A model generated the notes under the pieces. The model saw only the letters and a list, made by a program, of their open reading frames with translations. It searched no databases and was not told where the DNA came from. Positions 35,115 to 47,200 of a DNA stretch of 64,000 nt are shown one piece after another. A program made the translations under genes and the position numbers. Source of the stretch: Tetrastigma voinierianum (lineage: Eukaryota > Streptophyta > Magnoliopsida > Vitales > Vitaceae); assembly GCA_016808115.1 (NCBI GenBank), contig JAEQBH010000646.1:2480001-2544000 (forward strand), read 5' to 3'. How positions within the stretch are numbered: position 1 is the first letter of the stretch; the number at the start of each line of letters is the position of its first letter.

Positions 35115-35775
35115 CGAATGTGCCCCATTTCACCGAATCAACTCACAATCTTTCTTTTTATTTATTTTATTTTTTCTTTTCTTTTCTTTTCTTTTTTATT
35201 TTCTTATTTTCTTTTTCTTTCTCTTTTTTTTTCTTTTTTTTTTTTTTCATACGTGGGGCTCATTAGCCCTCTTTTGAAGGTGTCTATCACTAATAAAATC
35301 GCTTACATCTTAAAGTAAGTGGCACTGAGAAGAAGGGGCCCGATCCAAAGTGTATACAAGAAATCTTTGTGGTGTGTGATTTTTAAGTTCAAAAAGAAAT
35401 AGTTTCTGAAAACAAGGGGGGTTGACTTGCCATGTCCCCATGTAACCATTATGTTCCTCAAATCTAAGATTTCGTAAACACTATGATGTCCTAACTTGGT
35501 TAACAATTATCAAGACTAATGTCGATACAAATTGGAATAATATTTTGCTCCTTTTATCTCATGTGACACACGAGCATGTAGAAAATAAAGACAAACAATT
35601 TTTAAATCAAAAAATTTGGTTGAAAAAGTTGTTTTCTCAAAGTGTCTCCCCTTAACCAAGGTGTGACTACTTTTCATTTAGTGAAAATTAAAATTTTGGT
35701 GGATAAGGGCTACCTCAATCAAGAAGGGTATGACGACTTACTCCAATGAACAACTCAACTGAAGATATTGAGCCT
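35115..35775 (-). repeat. Athila 3' internal-region fragment (minus)
   Basis: This is the reverse complement of the 3' region seen at 62,790-63,480 and 26,300-26,540: 'gattgagttg' type end, A-rich tract (T-rich here, 35,160-35,250), 'gtggggctcattagccctcttttgaaggtgtc', and further on 'ccccttaaccaaggtgtgac' and 'atcaagaagggtatgacgac'. No coding sequence. It is orphaned: neither LTR nor gag is attached. Confidence 0.75.
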
Positions 35776-35789
35776 CGATCTTGCATCAC

Positions 35790-36635
35790 ATGCAATAACA
35801 TAGCAGAAAAATGAACGATTTGGCAGGAGAACCAGCCCAAGGGTCACTGTTCACTAAACCCAAATACTATGCCATAGAAAGAAGAAAACTCACCAGGTTT
35901 TCGAGCCTCCTTTTGAGATGTAGACATCATGTGAGGACCAATTACAGATCAAAGGAAATCAGATTCTAAAGCGTGAACTCCACACGGAAGAATGTTGATG
36001 AAGACCTCCAAGGATGGCTTGAATTAGGGTTTGGTGCTAGACAAAACCTAGATTCAGAGAGTAGGAAACTTTGGAGAGAGAGCACCCTAGAGAGCAAACA
36101 TTTTTCTCTACCTTTGTATAAAGTGACGACTAGGATTTGATATTATAGCTTGAATATCAACCCTTGCCTTCAAAAGGACTAAGATGCCCCTCATTAAAGA
36201 AGGGTGGCTGGCCATGTGCATCCCATGCACATAGGGCTTACTCCTCATGGGCTTTTAGCCCATTTGTGAGCATAACGACTCTCAAACCCATCCAAATGGC
36301 CCCGAAATGAATCTAATCTCGAGGTTGCCCAACTATGAAGCTCTTTCCTGCATTTTGGATCTAATCCAAAACAATTTCCTTCAACTTGGATCCAATTCAA
36401 GACCATATTACTCCTTCATTTATTCAAAGTGTGTGACCCATTAGGCTTCCAATTATGTTGGCCCATTCAAATCAACAATTGATCTTGAGCAAGTTATGAG
36501 CGGTATCTAGAAACACATCATGAACCCCAATTGATGGGAAGAGTCAATGATTTGACTGCGAACCTTTCCATATGGAATATACTATGCAACATTTTCCTTT
36601 CACTCCATACTATACCTGATTTGGTTTAGAGCAAG
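35790..36635 (-). repeat. Copia LTR F2, first segment (minus)
   Basis: It is homologous to 55,040-55,790 of the copia G LTR: 'gacctccaaggatgg', 'agagagagcacc' / 'gagagaactccc', 'gatgcccctcattaaa', 'gtgtgtgacccattaggc', 'caattatgttggccca', 'aaacacatcatgaaccccaattga', 'cctttcactccatactatacctg'. It breaks at 36,635 where gypsy LTR J begins and resumes at 57,133 with about 220 bp of the LTR missing at the break. Confidence 0.8.
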
Positions 36636-37813
36636 GGTTTGAAATCATTGATTTTAAAAACGAAAAACAAAATAGAAACACGGGAAAGATTAATGCTCAA
36701 TTGCAAGTAATCAAAATTGAAGAAATAACTTAAGGATGAAAGATACTAGGGTTGATTGTCTCGATTGATGTACATTGATTTCTATGTATTAAGCACAAGT
36801 TAAGTGAACGTATACTTATGTCAGTTAAAGGAACAAAGTATGAAGTTTACACTCTCGTGTCTCCCCTCAATTTTGTACACCAACTCTTGGCCCAATGCTA
36901 GGTCCTTAAATGTGGCATTTTCTCTACAAGCAAAGTCTTCCGCGTCCTATAGGTCTCCGCTGTGTCCCGCTAAATAGAACTACCCAAACTACTCTCAAAC
37001 CAATCATCGCTAGGTCCTAATTGTCCTCATAAAATACTGAATTGGTGTCTCACCTTAATAAATTCATTCAGTACTATACATTTCTAGTTCCCTCAATTAC
37101 TTTGATTAGGTTAAGTTGATTTCTTCAATTAAAACACATTGGCATGAAATAGTTACGGCCCAAGGGATGATTTCCAATTGTCACTAAGGAATCCCTAAGC
37201 AAGTTTCTCATAAACCGGGTCTCACACATATTTCCCAACACAAATTAATTGCAAGAAACCATAATAATCCAAGTTCTACACCAATCAACATCAACATGAG
37301 CACACATTCACAAAACCATTCTAAAAATGATATAAATCAAAAATCAATCTTAACAATCAACCCTAGAGAATAGTTTAGTTACTCATTACATCACTCAAAT
37401 ATGTCAAAATCATGTTTATCTCAACAATAATCAAGAAAGAGATAAGGAGACCTAACAAAGTTATAGATACAAAGCAAAATATATGATGGAGAGCTCTCAA
37501 AACTTTGATTCCAACTACAAGAGATCCTCTAGCTGGTTGATTCTTCAAAATATCTACAAATTCAAAGCAAAATATTCAAAAATCGTAACCCTAGGTTGTT
37601 CTAAGAATAAGAGGTGAGAAACCCTAGGGAAGGGGTTCTCCTCTTTCAAAACTAACGCTAAAAACATGCATTTATAGTGTCTTAGGAAATAGGCCTCAAA
37701 AAGAGACGAAAATGGTAAAAAAAAATACACATACCCCCAACACAAGTTAGCAAGGTCATATTACGACTCATGGGAATGAAGCAATTTTCTATAATATTAC
37801 GACATGGCCTTTT
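36636..37813 (-). repeat. Gypsy LTR J, first segment (minus)
   Basis: It is homologous to solo LTR K (39,829-41,505): 'gaagtttacactctcgtgtctcccctc', 'ccttaataaattcattcagtactatacatttctag', 'ggatgatttcca.ttgtcact.aggaatccct', 'cacatt.cacaaaaccatt', 'gagagctc', 'tagctggttgattcttcaaaatat'. The end proper is missing at left (truncated). Copia G inserts at 37,814, and J resumes at 56,569. No gene. Confidence 0.75.
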
Positions 37814-39105
37814 TTTAGGGATTCCTTAGTGCCAAGAGCACTATTGCATAGCAAATTTAACAAAAAAAAAAAAAAAAATTGGAATCCCACCCTTTAGGCC
37901 AACATAGTTCATCAAAACGAATCAAAACAAAAAACAAAAGTTCAAAACGTGATATACCTTTTTAGATATACTGAGGGAAAGCCAGAACTGACTAGAATCA
38001 ACCACGTCCCGGTTCGGTTTCTAACCTGCATCCACATGAAGACGAGACTCAAGAACCCCAAGGAGACTCCGAAAGGAAAGCAAGTTCAAAGCATAGCCAA
38101 GCTTGGTTTCAATGAGGGATGAAGAAGATGCTCTCAATCTCCTTTCTTCTTCTTGGTTGTTATTATGAAGAACAAGAGAGAACTCCCATCTCTCTAAAGT
38201 TGGAGATTAGGGTTTCAAGGATCACATCTAGGATTACTGTTTCTCCCATAACCACATACTTATAAGAGTAACCTTACCCTATGAAAAGACTAAAAATCCC
38301 TCGCTTGCGATGGAATATGATGCATGCATCCCATGCACAAGAGTGTTCCCTCAGCGTGGCCTTATGCCCATGAGCAAGGCCCAACCGATTTCGCATTCAT
38401 TCCTAGATTCATTACTCATCGCTTATGCACCCTTAAGACACTCTTCATGGTGCTCTAATTATGGCCAAAGATTTGGCATGATCCTAACAAGAGGCCATAA
38501 GTATACTCTCCTCTACTGGGAGTGGCGTAACTTTTCATGATACTCAATTATCTTTGAATACCTCAAGTCAGACCTAAGTAATCATCACCCTAGCGAGCCA
38601 ATTATCGAAGGTAAACAAGGAATGGAAGTCAAACTACAGACTAGTATTCAAGATATCCTTGGTTACCTCAAGCTCTATGGATACCCGCACTATTTTCTAT
38701 GATGAGACAATCATCTACATTTAAAAAGATAATCCATATGATTGTCTCATCGTAAGTCTCCCATGAACTTAGCTACTCTTAGCAAGCATCCACATGTCGA
38801 CTCTAATTATCTCATGATCACAGTTTATAACATTTGCTAGTCTGTCTGAATTAACAATGTTTAGTCTCGTTAATCCTATGACTAGGGATAATTAAGATAC
38901 TAGCATAATTGCACATGATAGAAATCATATTATCAAGGATCTCATCATGATTTTTATTCTATGTTATGTATCATGACTTCATTAATCTCGATTAAAGATC
39001 TATATCAATTCAACCTTATGAACATCAAATACGAAGAAGCCTTCATATTAAATATGTAATGCGTATTAAAGTGCTAAGGGCGGTTGCCTTAGAGCATTTC
39101 TAACA
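37814..39105 (-). repeat. 3' LTR of copia element G
   Basis: 1,292 bp, about 380 bp shorter than its partner. Shared blocks include 'gagagaactcccatctctctaaagttggagattagggtttcaa', 'tactcttagcaagcatccacatgtc' and 'ctatgactaggataat'. The 'gtgtgacccattaggtt..' block of the 5' LTR (about 55,590-55,850) has no counterpart here, so a large internal deletion explains the size difference. Confidence 0.85.
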
Positions 39106-39121
39106 AACTCCCACTTGCTCT
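39106..39121 (-). other. Polypurine tract, copia element G
   Basis: On minus AGAGCAAGTGGGAGTT lies immediately before the LTR start TGTTAGAAATG. This is the expected place and composition for plus-strand priming. Confidence 0.8.
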
Positions 39122-39828
39122 ATAGCCAATTGCCTTTGTATCTCATACCTTAGGTAAGTGGATGTGAATCATACTTCTTATGGGGAAATGGCTTAGCTAA
39201 AAGATTAGACACATTTTGACCAATGGGCATATCTCTATCTTTACACCAAGATCACTAACGATTTCTCAAATCAAATCGCATCACCTTGAGTACTAGTTTG
39301 GACCTTTAATGAGACCATGGTTCCTTGTGCTTTCACAATGGCTCCATTGTCATCCCAAAACTATAGTATTTGATCAACAATGCTAGGGACCACTCCTAGT
39401 TCATAAATGAACTAACTTGTCCATACCGCTTCCTAGGCTGCCATCGGCGGTAACGATGTACTCTAATTCAGTTATAGAACCCACAGTCATCTCCTACTTG
39501 GAACTCTTCCAACTAACTATGCCACCAACAATGTGAACATTTAGCTTGATTGAGATTTGGAGACATCTCTATCAGATTATTAGCTGGCATCTTACCATAA
39601 GATCCCTATCTCCATTAATCAAGAGTACATCCATAGTCCTTCATAAGTATTTGAGAATATTCTTGACAACCACCCAATGACCATCACCTAGGTCCTAATG
39701 GTATCCGCTCGTGACTCTCAGAGCATATGATACATTGGGTCTAGTACATTACATAGCGTACATGATTGATCCTATAACCAAAGCCTATGGGGTCATACTC
39801 ATGTGTGTCCTTTGTTCAGTTATTTGCA
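39122..39828 (-). pseudogene. Copia RNase H remnant, element G
   Basis: Reading minus from 39,828: the linker after RT (a MYYTRPNVSYAL-like stretch, then GDGHWVVVKNILKYL at about 39,640-39,685). RNase H follows: SWKSS at about 39,500, MTVGSITELEYI at about 39,455-39,490 (family: TVDSTTEAEYIA), then a WDDNGAIVKAQGT-like piece (about 39,320-39,360), and the C-terminal 'DVKIEICPIGQNV'-like and 'LAKPFPHKKYDSH'-like pieces at about 39,165-39,230. The stop lies just before the polypurine tract. RNase H would degrade the RNA template. Several stops and small shifts; dead. Confidence 0.85.
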
Positions 39829-41505
39829 TGTATATAAAATTTGGCATAAAAACAACCAAATCCGCAAGTGTACGAATCACAAGTAATATAGTGGCTTTTT
39901 AATTAAAAACCCAAAGTATAGAACCCACAGGGAAAAAATGGTTTAAATGGGGATTAAGTACCCCGACTACTAAAGAATTTCACTATCTAAGTGATGTGAC
40001 TGATTGGGATGATGATTGATTAAACGTAAAACTGAATTAAACTAACCTAAATCTTGAAAGTCATCAAATGCAAGAAAACTTTAATGATTAATGCCAGGGG
40101 CGGTTGCATCCATTGGTGGGCTTATGGCTTAAAACCATAAAATACTGATTAATCATGAAAATATCCTTATGCTTACCCAAGGAACCCGATACGAAGTTTA
40201 CACTCTCGTGTCACCCCTCGATTTCTCACACTTCATTCTTATTCTCTTTTCGGTCCTTCTAGGTCCGAGAGTGTGATATTGGTTCTATGGAAAATCACTC
40301 GGGAATTTATCGTCTCCTTTCTATCCTTATAATAGAATAACTCATTATGCTCGATTGTTCTTCACCCTTATGATCTTCACATAAGATTGAATATCATTCA
40401 TCTTAATAAAATCCACCTAGTACTGTGCATTCCTAATTTCCTAGGCCCTTGATTAAGCAAATTGATTTAATAATCAAGGGACATTAGCCAGAGAAACTAA
40501 TCCCTAAGGGGATGCTTCCAGCTATCACTCTGGAACCCCTTGAGCTCTAAGTTTCAATTTCACCCTCTAGAGCACAACAATTAGGTAAAACCCTGAAAAA
40601 TCAAAGATCCACAAACATACAACCTCAACACAAGCATGGATTCACAAAAATCATTCAATAAAGTCTACCAACAATTTCAACAACTAGCCCTATGAGAGAA
40701 ATTAATACCATAGTAGCCCTTGCAAACTCAACAATATCATATTTGCACCAAATAAAATACTAAAAGATTAAGAATAAAAGCAAAGTTAAGGAATACAAAA
40801 CAAATGTGTTATCAATCCCATCCAAAACTCAACTCCACTGCTACAAGATGTCCCCCAGTAGTTGGATCTTCCAATACAACTCCAAAAATGAGCTCAAAAT
40901 CAAGTCAAAACTAAAAAGCCTAGAAAAATTAAACCTAGAGAGAAAAACCCTAGAAATGGAAGTGTTCGCTCCTTCTTGAGTCTCCTCCCTTTAGGTCGAA
41001 AACAGGTGTGGTATATATACCCTTTGGGAAATGGGCCAATGATTGGGCTAAAAATGGGAATATTTGTATTCCAGCCCAACATTCTTCACCTAGTGAACTG
41101 AGCTTTGCCTAGGCAAAGATACCTGTCTTCTTCTCGATGTGATGGTTCTTCACCTAGGCGAGGGGAAAGTCATGCCTAGACGAACCCGAGAGCAGGTTTT
41201 CAAGAGTCTTCATAAGCCGATCACTACGCCTAGGCAACTATGTCTATGCCTAGGTAAACCTCTATGCTTAGGCGAGGTTTGCCTACGCCTAAGCGAACCC
41301 AAAAGGTTCTCTTGCATATCTTGCTTTCTTGCTATGGTTCAACCTTCATGTCATTAAGCTCTTCTTTTTCTTGCTTTTTCATGCATATTCAGAAAAACAT
41401 TGCAGAATGGGGAATTAGTTTAATATTAATGAATAAGGTGTGAATCAGGCATTTGAGTTATCAAAATACATGAAAAGCACACTCAAAATGTATATATAAT
41501 TCACA
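39829..41505 (-). mobile_element. Gypsy solo LTR K (1.68 kb) inside copia RT
   Basis: The plus ends are TGTATATAAAATTTGG and ..ATTCACA; the minus start is TGTGAATTATATAT. Flanks TTGCA and TCGAA are a weak duplication. Removing it rejoins the copia pol between DERM and the YRINHV-like linker. It is homologous to LTR J, and 'caagtgtacgaatcacaagtaatatagt' near 39,868 is typical of Athila-like LTR 3' ends. It contains a CCTAGG word cluster at 41,085-41,300. No primer site or internal sequence. Confidence 0.8.
41085..41300. repeat. Palindromic word cluster CGCCTAGGCG in LTR K
   Basis: Eight or so variants of GCCTAGGC lie in 215 bp, including a perfect 16-bp palindrome CTTTGCCTAGGCAAAG at 41,103-41,118 and near-palindromes at about 41,086 (TTCACCTAGTGAA), 41,152, 41,229, 41,246, 41,268 and 41,285. 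Differences are mostly C/T or G/A. Confidence 0.88.
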
Positions 41506-42420
41506 TCGAACATCCTCTCATCTTGTGTCTTTAGACACATGGACTTCGAGAGGGTGATCCCAGTAGACATGGGAACGTATCCTCTCTTGGACTGCTCCAT
41601 GCTAAAACTCTTTAGCATCTAAGCTGTGTAAGTAGACTATGAAAGACCAAGAAACCTACCCGATCTATCTCTACATATCTATATCCCCAATAAGTAGGTC
41701 ACTTCTCCAAGGTCTTTCATGTAGAATGTTCTTGGATAACCAGTATATTGATAGATTGTATCTTTGAGACATCGTTTCCAATAATTGATATGTCATCCAC
41801 ATATAATATTAGAAACACGACTACACTCCCACTATCCTTCTTGTACACACAAGCTTAACTTCATTTTGTGAGAAATCAAACTCTTCGATTGTCTCATTAA
41901 ATCGGATATTCCAACTCCTAGGTCCTTACTTCAATCCATAAATGGATCTCTAAAACATGCATACTTTACTACCATTTCTAGGTGTGAAGACCTCTGGTCG
42001 TATAATACACACATCCTTACTCAGGTTTCCTTTGCAGAAAGCCGTCTTTACATCCATTTGCCATATCTCATAATCATGATGAGCGACAATGGCTAGGAGA
42101 ATCCTTATGGATTTAAGCATGGCTACTGGACTAAAAGTCTCATCATAGTCAATTCCTTGTCTTTGATAAAAATAATCCCAACTATGTTTCTCCTATATGT
42201 AATCACATTACCTTCCATGTCAGTCTTCTTCTTGAAGATCCACTTGCACCTTATGGGTTTTATCCCTACCGGTGGTTCAACCAAAGTCCATACTTGGTTT
42301 ATTAATATGGAATCCATCTCTGACTTCATGGTTATGAACCATTTGTCAGACTCTGAACTATTTAGAGATTCTTCATAGGTAGTAGGCTCATCGACCTCTA
42401 TGAGCAATATGTCCCATTGT
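41506..42420 (-). pseudogene. Copia reverse transcriptase remnant, element G
   Basis: On minus the domain opens PTTYEESLNSSESDKWFITM (about 42,325-42,385), then IKPIRCKWIFKKKTDMEGNV (about 42,205-42,265), the standard start of copia RT (RVT_2). Later motifs appear in other frames. 'tatgtggatgacatatca' at about 41,790 encodes the YVDD-type catalytic box as YVDDIS. The C-terminal part reads FSMEQSKRGYVPMSTG and MCLKTQDERM (about 41,510-41,600), directly before the LTR K insertion. The enzyme would copy element RNA to DNA. Frameshifts after about 42,160 and several stops make it inactive. Confidence 0.88.
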
Positions 42421-43290
42421 TCACTAATGAGAAATCCATATTTATCTAGAAGAGTACGTATCCTACTTGTGCTACAATGTGCTTGTGTTTTAGAAGGATT
42501 AACTGCTACTTCATCAACATGAATAACAACCTTCGATTGCTAGTTAATTTCAGGTCTATTCAGCACTTCAATCACAAAGTTCACCCTTGCTCCCACTGTC
42601 TTCGCTTAAAACTCTTTCCCTAAGAAGACTATATACTTTGAAATAAGCAACTTTTGTTCCAACGTGTTGTAGAACCGAGATCCAAAATTTCCTTAGGATA
42701 TCCTATAAATAGACACTTGTCAGATTTAGGCTCCAACTTGTCTAACAAAATTTGCTTCTTCTAAGCTTGATAACCCATACTTTCAGGTGAGAAAGATACG
42801 ACTCCTTGTTAGCCCATATCCTATATGAAGTAACCTCAACCGACTTGGTTGGGACTCTGTTCAACACTTAAATAGTGATCTCATGTGCATACCTCTAAAA
42901 GGATTTAAGTAGGTCCGCCTTGCCCATCATCGACCTTACCAAGTCTAACAAGGATCAATTTGCCTTTTCCACACTAGTCAAAAGGGTGTGTAAGGTGGAT
43001 TCCACTGATAAAGTCTCAATATCCTAGAGATAACCTTAGAAACTCTAGCTTGGCGATCGCCACTTGGATCTCATCTAAGTGATTTGATACTTCTCCTAAG
43101 CTATTTCTTTGCTTCATATCTGAATTCTCTGAACTTTTCAAAGGATTCAGATTTGGATCTCACAAGATACAAGTACCCAAATCATGAACGATCATCGATA
43201 AAGGTAATGAAGTAGACAAAACCACCTCTGGCATTAATGAAAAAAAGACCACAAACATCAAAATGTATTAGGTCTAATGGTCTATAACCA
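42421..43290 (-). pseudogene. Copia integrase remnant, element G
   Basis: On minus it starts RPLDLIHFDVCGLFF (about 43,225-43,275), where the Asp in FDVCG is the first catalytic residue. GGFVYFITFIDDRS (about 43,180-43,220) follows, with the second Asp region, then FGYLYLVRSKSESFEKFREF (about 43,120-43,180). The central part is scrambled by indels. The C-terminal part is readable as LDKLEPKSDKCLFIGYP (about 42,695-42,745). It would join cDNA to the target. Its place between protease and RT is diagnostic for Ty1/copia. Confidence 0.85.
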
Positions 43291-43581
43291 TGTTCAATCT
43301 CTTTCCCATAGCAGTAACTTCACATCTTCGCTTAACAAGCAAGATTCACATGTGTCAAATGATTCACAATCAAATGACTCCAAGCTACCACAACTGTGTA
43401 ACTCAGTCATGTGTCTCTCACCTGCACGACCAAGATGACAATGCCATGAATAAGATGATTTCAGATTATCTCCATTTGGCCTATTATTGCCATTAACATT
43501 TAAAATTGGATTGGACATATCTAATACATAAATCCCATTGCTTAATGTACCACCAGCATAAAAGATATCATAATGTAACAA
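43291..43581 (-). pseudogene. Copia gag-pre-integrase zinc domain, element G
   Basis: An open minus frame reads NGIYVLDMSN, then WHCHLGRAGERHMTELHSCG, then SFDTCESCLLSEDVK. The H-x3-H...C-x2-C arrangement (WHcrLGHi...CesCl in the family) is the zinc-binding N-terminal domain of copia integrase. The second His of the usual RLGH is replaced (LGRAGERH), which would weaken zinc binding. It is the best-kept part of the element. Confidence 0.85.
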
Positions 43582-43990
43582 CCATTGTTACATAATATAA
43601 ATAAAAACCCTTTTTTTCAAATAAGAAACTGGAAAAAGTTCTTCATCCATGTTAGGACATAACAACAATCATCCAAATTTAAACAAAGATCCCTAAGGTG
43701 GTTCAAAACATAAGTCCATAGAATAGTAGTTGCAACCCTTTTCCAGCTTAAAGGTTGAACTCTCCTTAGGCCCACATATCAATCCATATGTATGAGCCAC
43801 AACCGGTATCATATACCCATGTGTTGTCAGGAGAAATAGTATTAACCTCAATGGCATAAATACCTGAAGATGATGGAGCATCACATGCCACCTTTTTTTT
43901 AGATTCCATGTAGGCCTTGCAAATTTTCTTCCAATGGCCAAGTCGAATTACACAATAGAAGTGTCCCTTTCAGGCACCCTTTTGCCTTTA
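43582..43990 (-). pseudogene. Copia zinc knuckle and protease remnant, element G
   Basis: On minus, about 43,880-43,960 reads FYCVIRLGHWKKICKAYMES, a CCHC knuckle with its first Cys lost. SSSGIYAIEV follows, and then WVYDTGCGSYI at about 43,780-43,820. The D-T-G triplet is the catalytic motif of the aspartic protease. After it the frame degrades (stops and a poly-A/T stretch near 43,600). The protease would cleave the Gag-Pol polyprotein. Confidence 0.85.
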
Positions 43991-44247
43991 TTCTCAACCA
44001 ATTTTTCCTTAGCTGTCTTGAGCACGTTGACCAACTCAGGTATGGTGGACACAATATATTCCATCCTAAGTTAAGCAGAAACTATGCAAAACTATAGGGT
44101 AATCTGGCAAGAATCAAGTCTACACTCAATTTAAATTCCAACCAATAACCCAATTGAATCAACCTCTCAATGTGTTCATGCATCTTCATTGCATGCTGCA
44201 CTAGGGTGTCCCCTCCTCCATCTTGGAACCAAAAACATGAAGAGCGG
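43991..44247 (-). pseudogene. Copia gag remnant, element G, C-terminal part
   Basis: On minus it reads AMKMHEHIERLIQLGYWLEF then LSVDLILARLPYSF (about 44,095-44,200), and in a shifted frame STIPELVNVLKTAKEKLVEN (about 43,995-44,055). This is the UBN2-type capsid domain of copia gag. The upstream part of the same gene is at 52,242-52,550; mini-element D separates them. Confidence 0.85.
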
Positions 44248-47200
44248 TGTACCCCGAAATATACCTCTAGTAAGCGACATGTTTAGGGTATTTTGTAAGC
44301 ATAATTTGACTGTTCGTGAGTTAAATGCAAAACACGGAAACTAGAGACCCGGAAATTTACAAGATTTAAGAACAATTTTGTAATTGGTCCAAAAAGGGGC
44401 TTAAAAGTCCTAATGTGAAAAGACTATGGGCCAAAGAAGAAATAATAGGAATTGTTGTGTAATTCCTAGAAGATGAGAGGCCAAAATAGAATAAAAGGAA
44501 GTTGAAATTCAAGTAGTTAAGAGTTGAAAGACTGGAATGCAATGAAGACAATTTAACCCAAAAATGGGTTTTATTTGGAGGGCCAAACATGGCCTTAGCA
44601 AATCCATGTTTTAAAGACCAAAATTGGTCTCATTTGAGAGGGAACCCGTAGAGAAGAAAGGAAGGAGAAGAAGAGAAAGAAGAAGAAGAGGAAGGAGGAG
44701 GAGCAAGCAAAGGTATGGATGCTTGACTTTGGTATGGAAACTGAATTATGTATGAATTTCCATGCTTTGATGGTTATAATCTTGCCCAAATCTAGGGTTT
44801 TTGCTAGGGTTTCATTTTAACCCAAAATTTATGTCAAGTAAGGTGGGTAAACCCCACATGGCACAAGACGGGTATAACTTCTTCAGGAATGATTCATGGT
44901 TTAATTATGAGTAGTTGAGTTAGGTTTGGAAACAAACCCAACTAATCATCATAATTATTTGTGTAAGGGCCTTAACCCATATTAGAATTGTTTTGGAAGG
45001 AATTTTGATATGTTTTTGGAAGAAAGATATGTAATCGAGAGATGAAGTGAATAGAAAGAGGATTCCAAGGTGAACTGAAATGGTTTTGAGGTTTGAAGTG
45101 TAGAATTGATTTGAGTATCAAAAGTATGGAAAAATGTGAGAAAACACACATTCTGGGCACTTTTCGGAGACTTGTACCGGTACAACTTGTGTTCTGGTCA
45201 TTTTTGTCATGCAGGCCCAGATTAAACTGCATTGTACTTTATTGGTCTTGTTCGTTTTTCCTATTCAGACCAGTTTTCGTATTTTGGCCATAACTTCCTC
45301 ATTTCTTATCCGATTTGAGTGATTCAAGTGGCCACTTAAAATAGACTTCAAGGAAAACAAACCATATTTAATAAGTATCTCCAAATTATGACTCTAAATA
45401 GCCCAAATATTCACTCAAAGTGGGACCATGTGCAAGCACCCTGTTCCAGCTTTGAACATAGGAAGTCCTGGATGTTTCCCCGGACGTAACTTGGAGTTCC
45501 TACCTAAATTGGTGATTCCAGTTGAATAGAACCCTTAGCACCTTAAATTTAAAGGAGTACAAAGATCCAGTGTCAAATATTGAGACAAGGCACTGGAAAA
45601 TAAATATTTCAAACTGTCCTCTGAAAATTCCAGACCGAATTAGTTGGCATGAAAATGCCATAACTCGAGTTTAGATGATCCGATTGATTGATTCCACTCC
45701 TAAGAAACGTAGATGCATCGAGGGACAAGAATACATGAATGATGTGTGGATAGGCATCATATCGTACAAGTATCTGAAATGCCATAAGGAATTGGCATGA
45801 AACCTGAAAACGAACTGAAACACGAACATGAACATGAATATGAAAAACAAGATGTCATGATCACAGAATGTGATTAAGAAAGGTTATAAGTTCTGAAATA
45901 CATATGACAATATGACTACCAAATCAAGAATGAAATGATGACGCCCTGGTGCTTCGGCACTCCCGCTGGTGCTTCAAGACTTTCGCCGTGCTACTTCAAG
46001 ACTGCGGGTTAGCCACGCTTTGATTGGTGCCCAAGACTTCGCTGCTACGCACTCGCTGGGTTGCTGTGCATGTCTCGATGGGTGCTTCAAGATTCGCCGG
46101 GTGCTACACCCGCTTTGTATTGTACTTCGGGTACTTATTGTATCAAAGGGCCCTACTCATTTCCTTATAATCGGGTCTAGTAAATGGATGACATATGATA
46201 AGACACTCCAATAAAGAATAAGAGTAAAGATCCGAACGACTGACCGTCCCGTAGTACCTACGTACCAGATCCGATAAGCTCCGTAGTACCCACGGTACTC
46301 GTATCTCGATAAGTTCCAGAAGACTCCACGGTACCCCCAGATCCGATGTCTTGTCTCCGAATAAGTTCCCGTAGTACCACACTCGTCTCTCGATTAAACC
46401 TCGTAGTACCTACGGGTACCCCGCATCGAAAATGTTCGTAGTACCTACGCAATCCTTCGTATTTAATTGCTATGTTCGCTCTGATGGCCCGTAGTACCCA
46501 TGCGGTACTCCCTGCCTCCGATTAACTCCCTGGCCTCCGACAACTCCCGTCTCCCGATTAAGTCCCGATCCGATAGTTCCAGTACCTGGCGGGTACTCCC
46601 AGATTTGAATAAGTCCCGTAGTACCTAATGCAATTCCTAGATCCGAACAAGTCTGGGCTTCGATTAACTCCGTATTTGATTAAATTGGCCATGTCTCGAT
46701 TTAGTTCCGTAAAGACTCGCGGGCATCCAGATCCGAACAAGTTCCGCCCCGATTAAGTCCCGTTCGTTTAAGTTCGTAGTACCTACGTACTCCCAGATTC
46801 GATTAAGTTCAGAGTACCTATGGGTACTTCCTCAGAGCTTCATCAAGTTCAGAGTACCTAGGTACTCCCCTTCAGACCGATGATCCGATAAGTTTCGTAG
46901 CACCTACGTACTCCTCGTGATTCCGATTAAGTCTCCATAGTACCTACGTACTCCGTATCTAATAACTCCCCATCCGATAAGTCCCGTATCCGACATAACT
47001 CCTATATCCGATAAGTCATGCATCCGGTAAGCCCTCGATCTCGAATATGTCCTCGCCTCTAATCTAGTTCCTAGTACTCTACGTACTCCCAGATCCGAGT
47101 GTCTCCGTCCTCAGATCCGATTAAGCCCGGTGAGTACCTACGCACTCAGATTGATTAAGTTTTCAGAGTACCTACGTACTTTGACAAGAAATAAGTACAA

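Noticed and set aside
28347..35775. Minus gag (28.3-29.9 kb) and minus 3' region (35.1-35.8 kb) as one element
   Set aside because: On the minus strand the 3' region would lie upstream of gag, the wrong order, and unrelated plus-strand pieces separate them.
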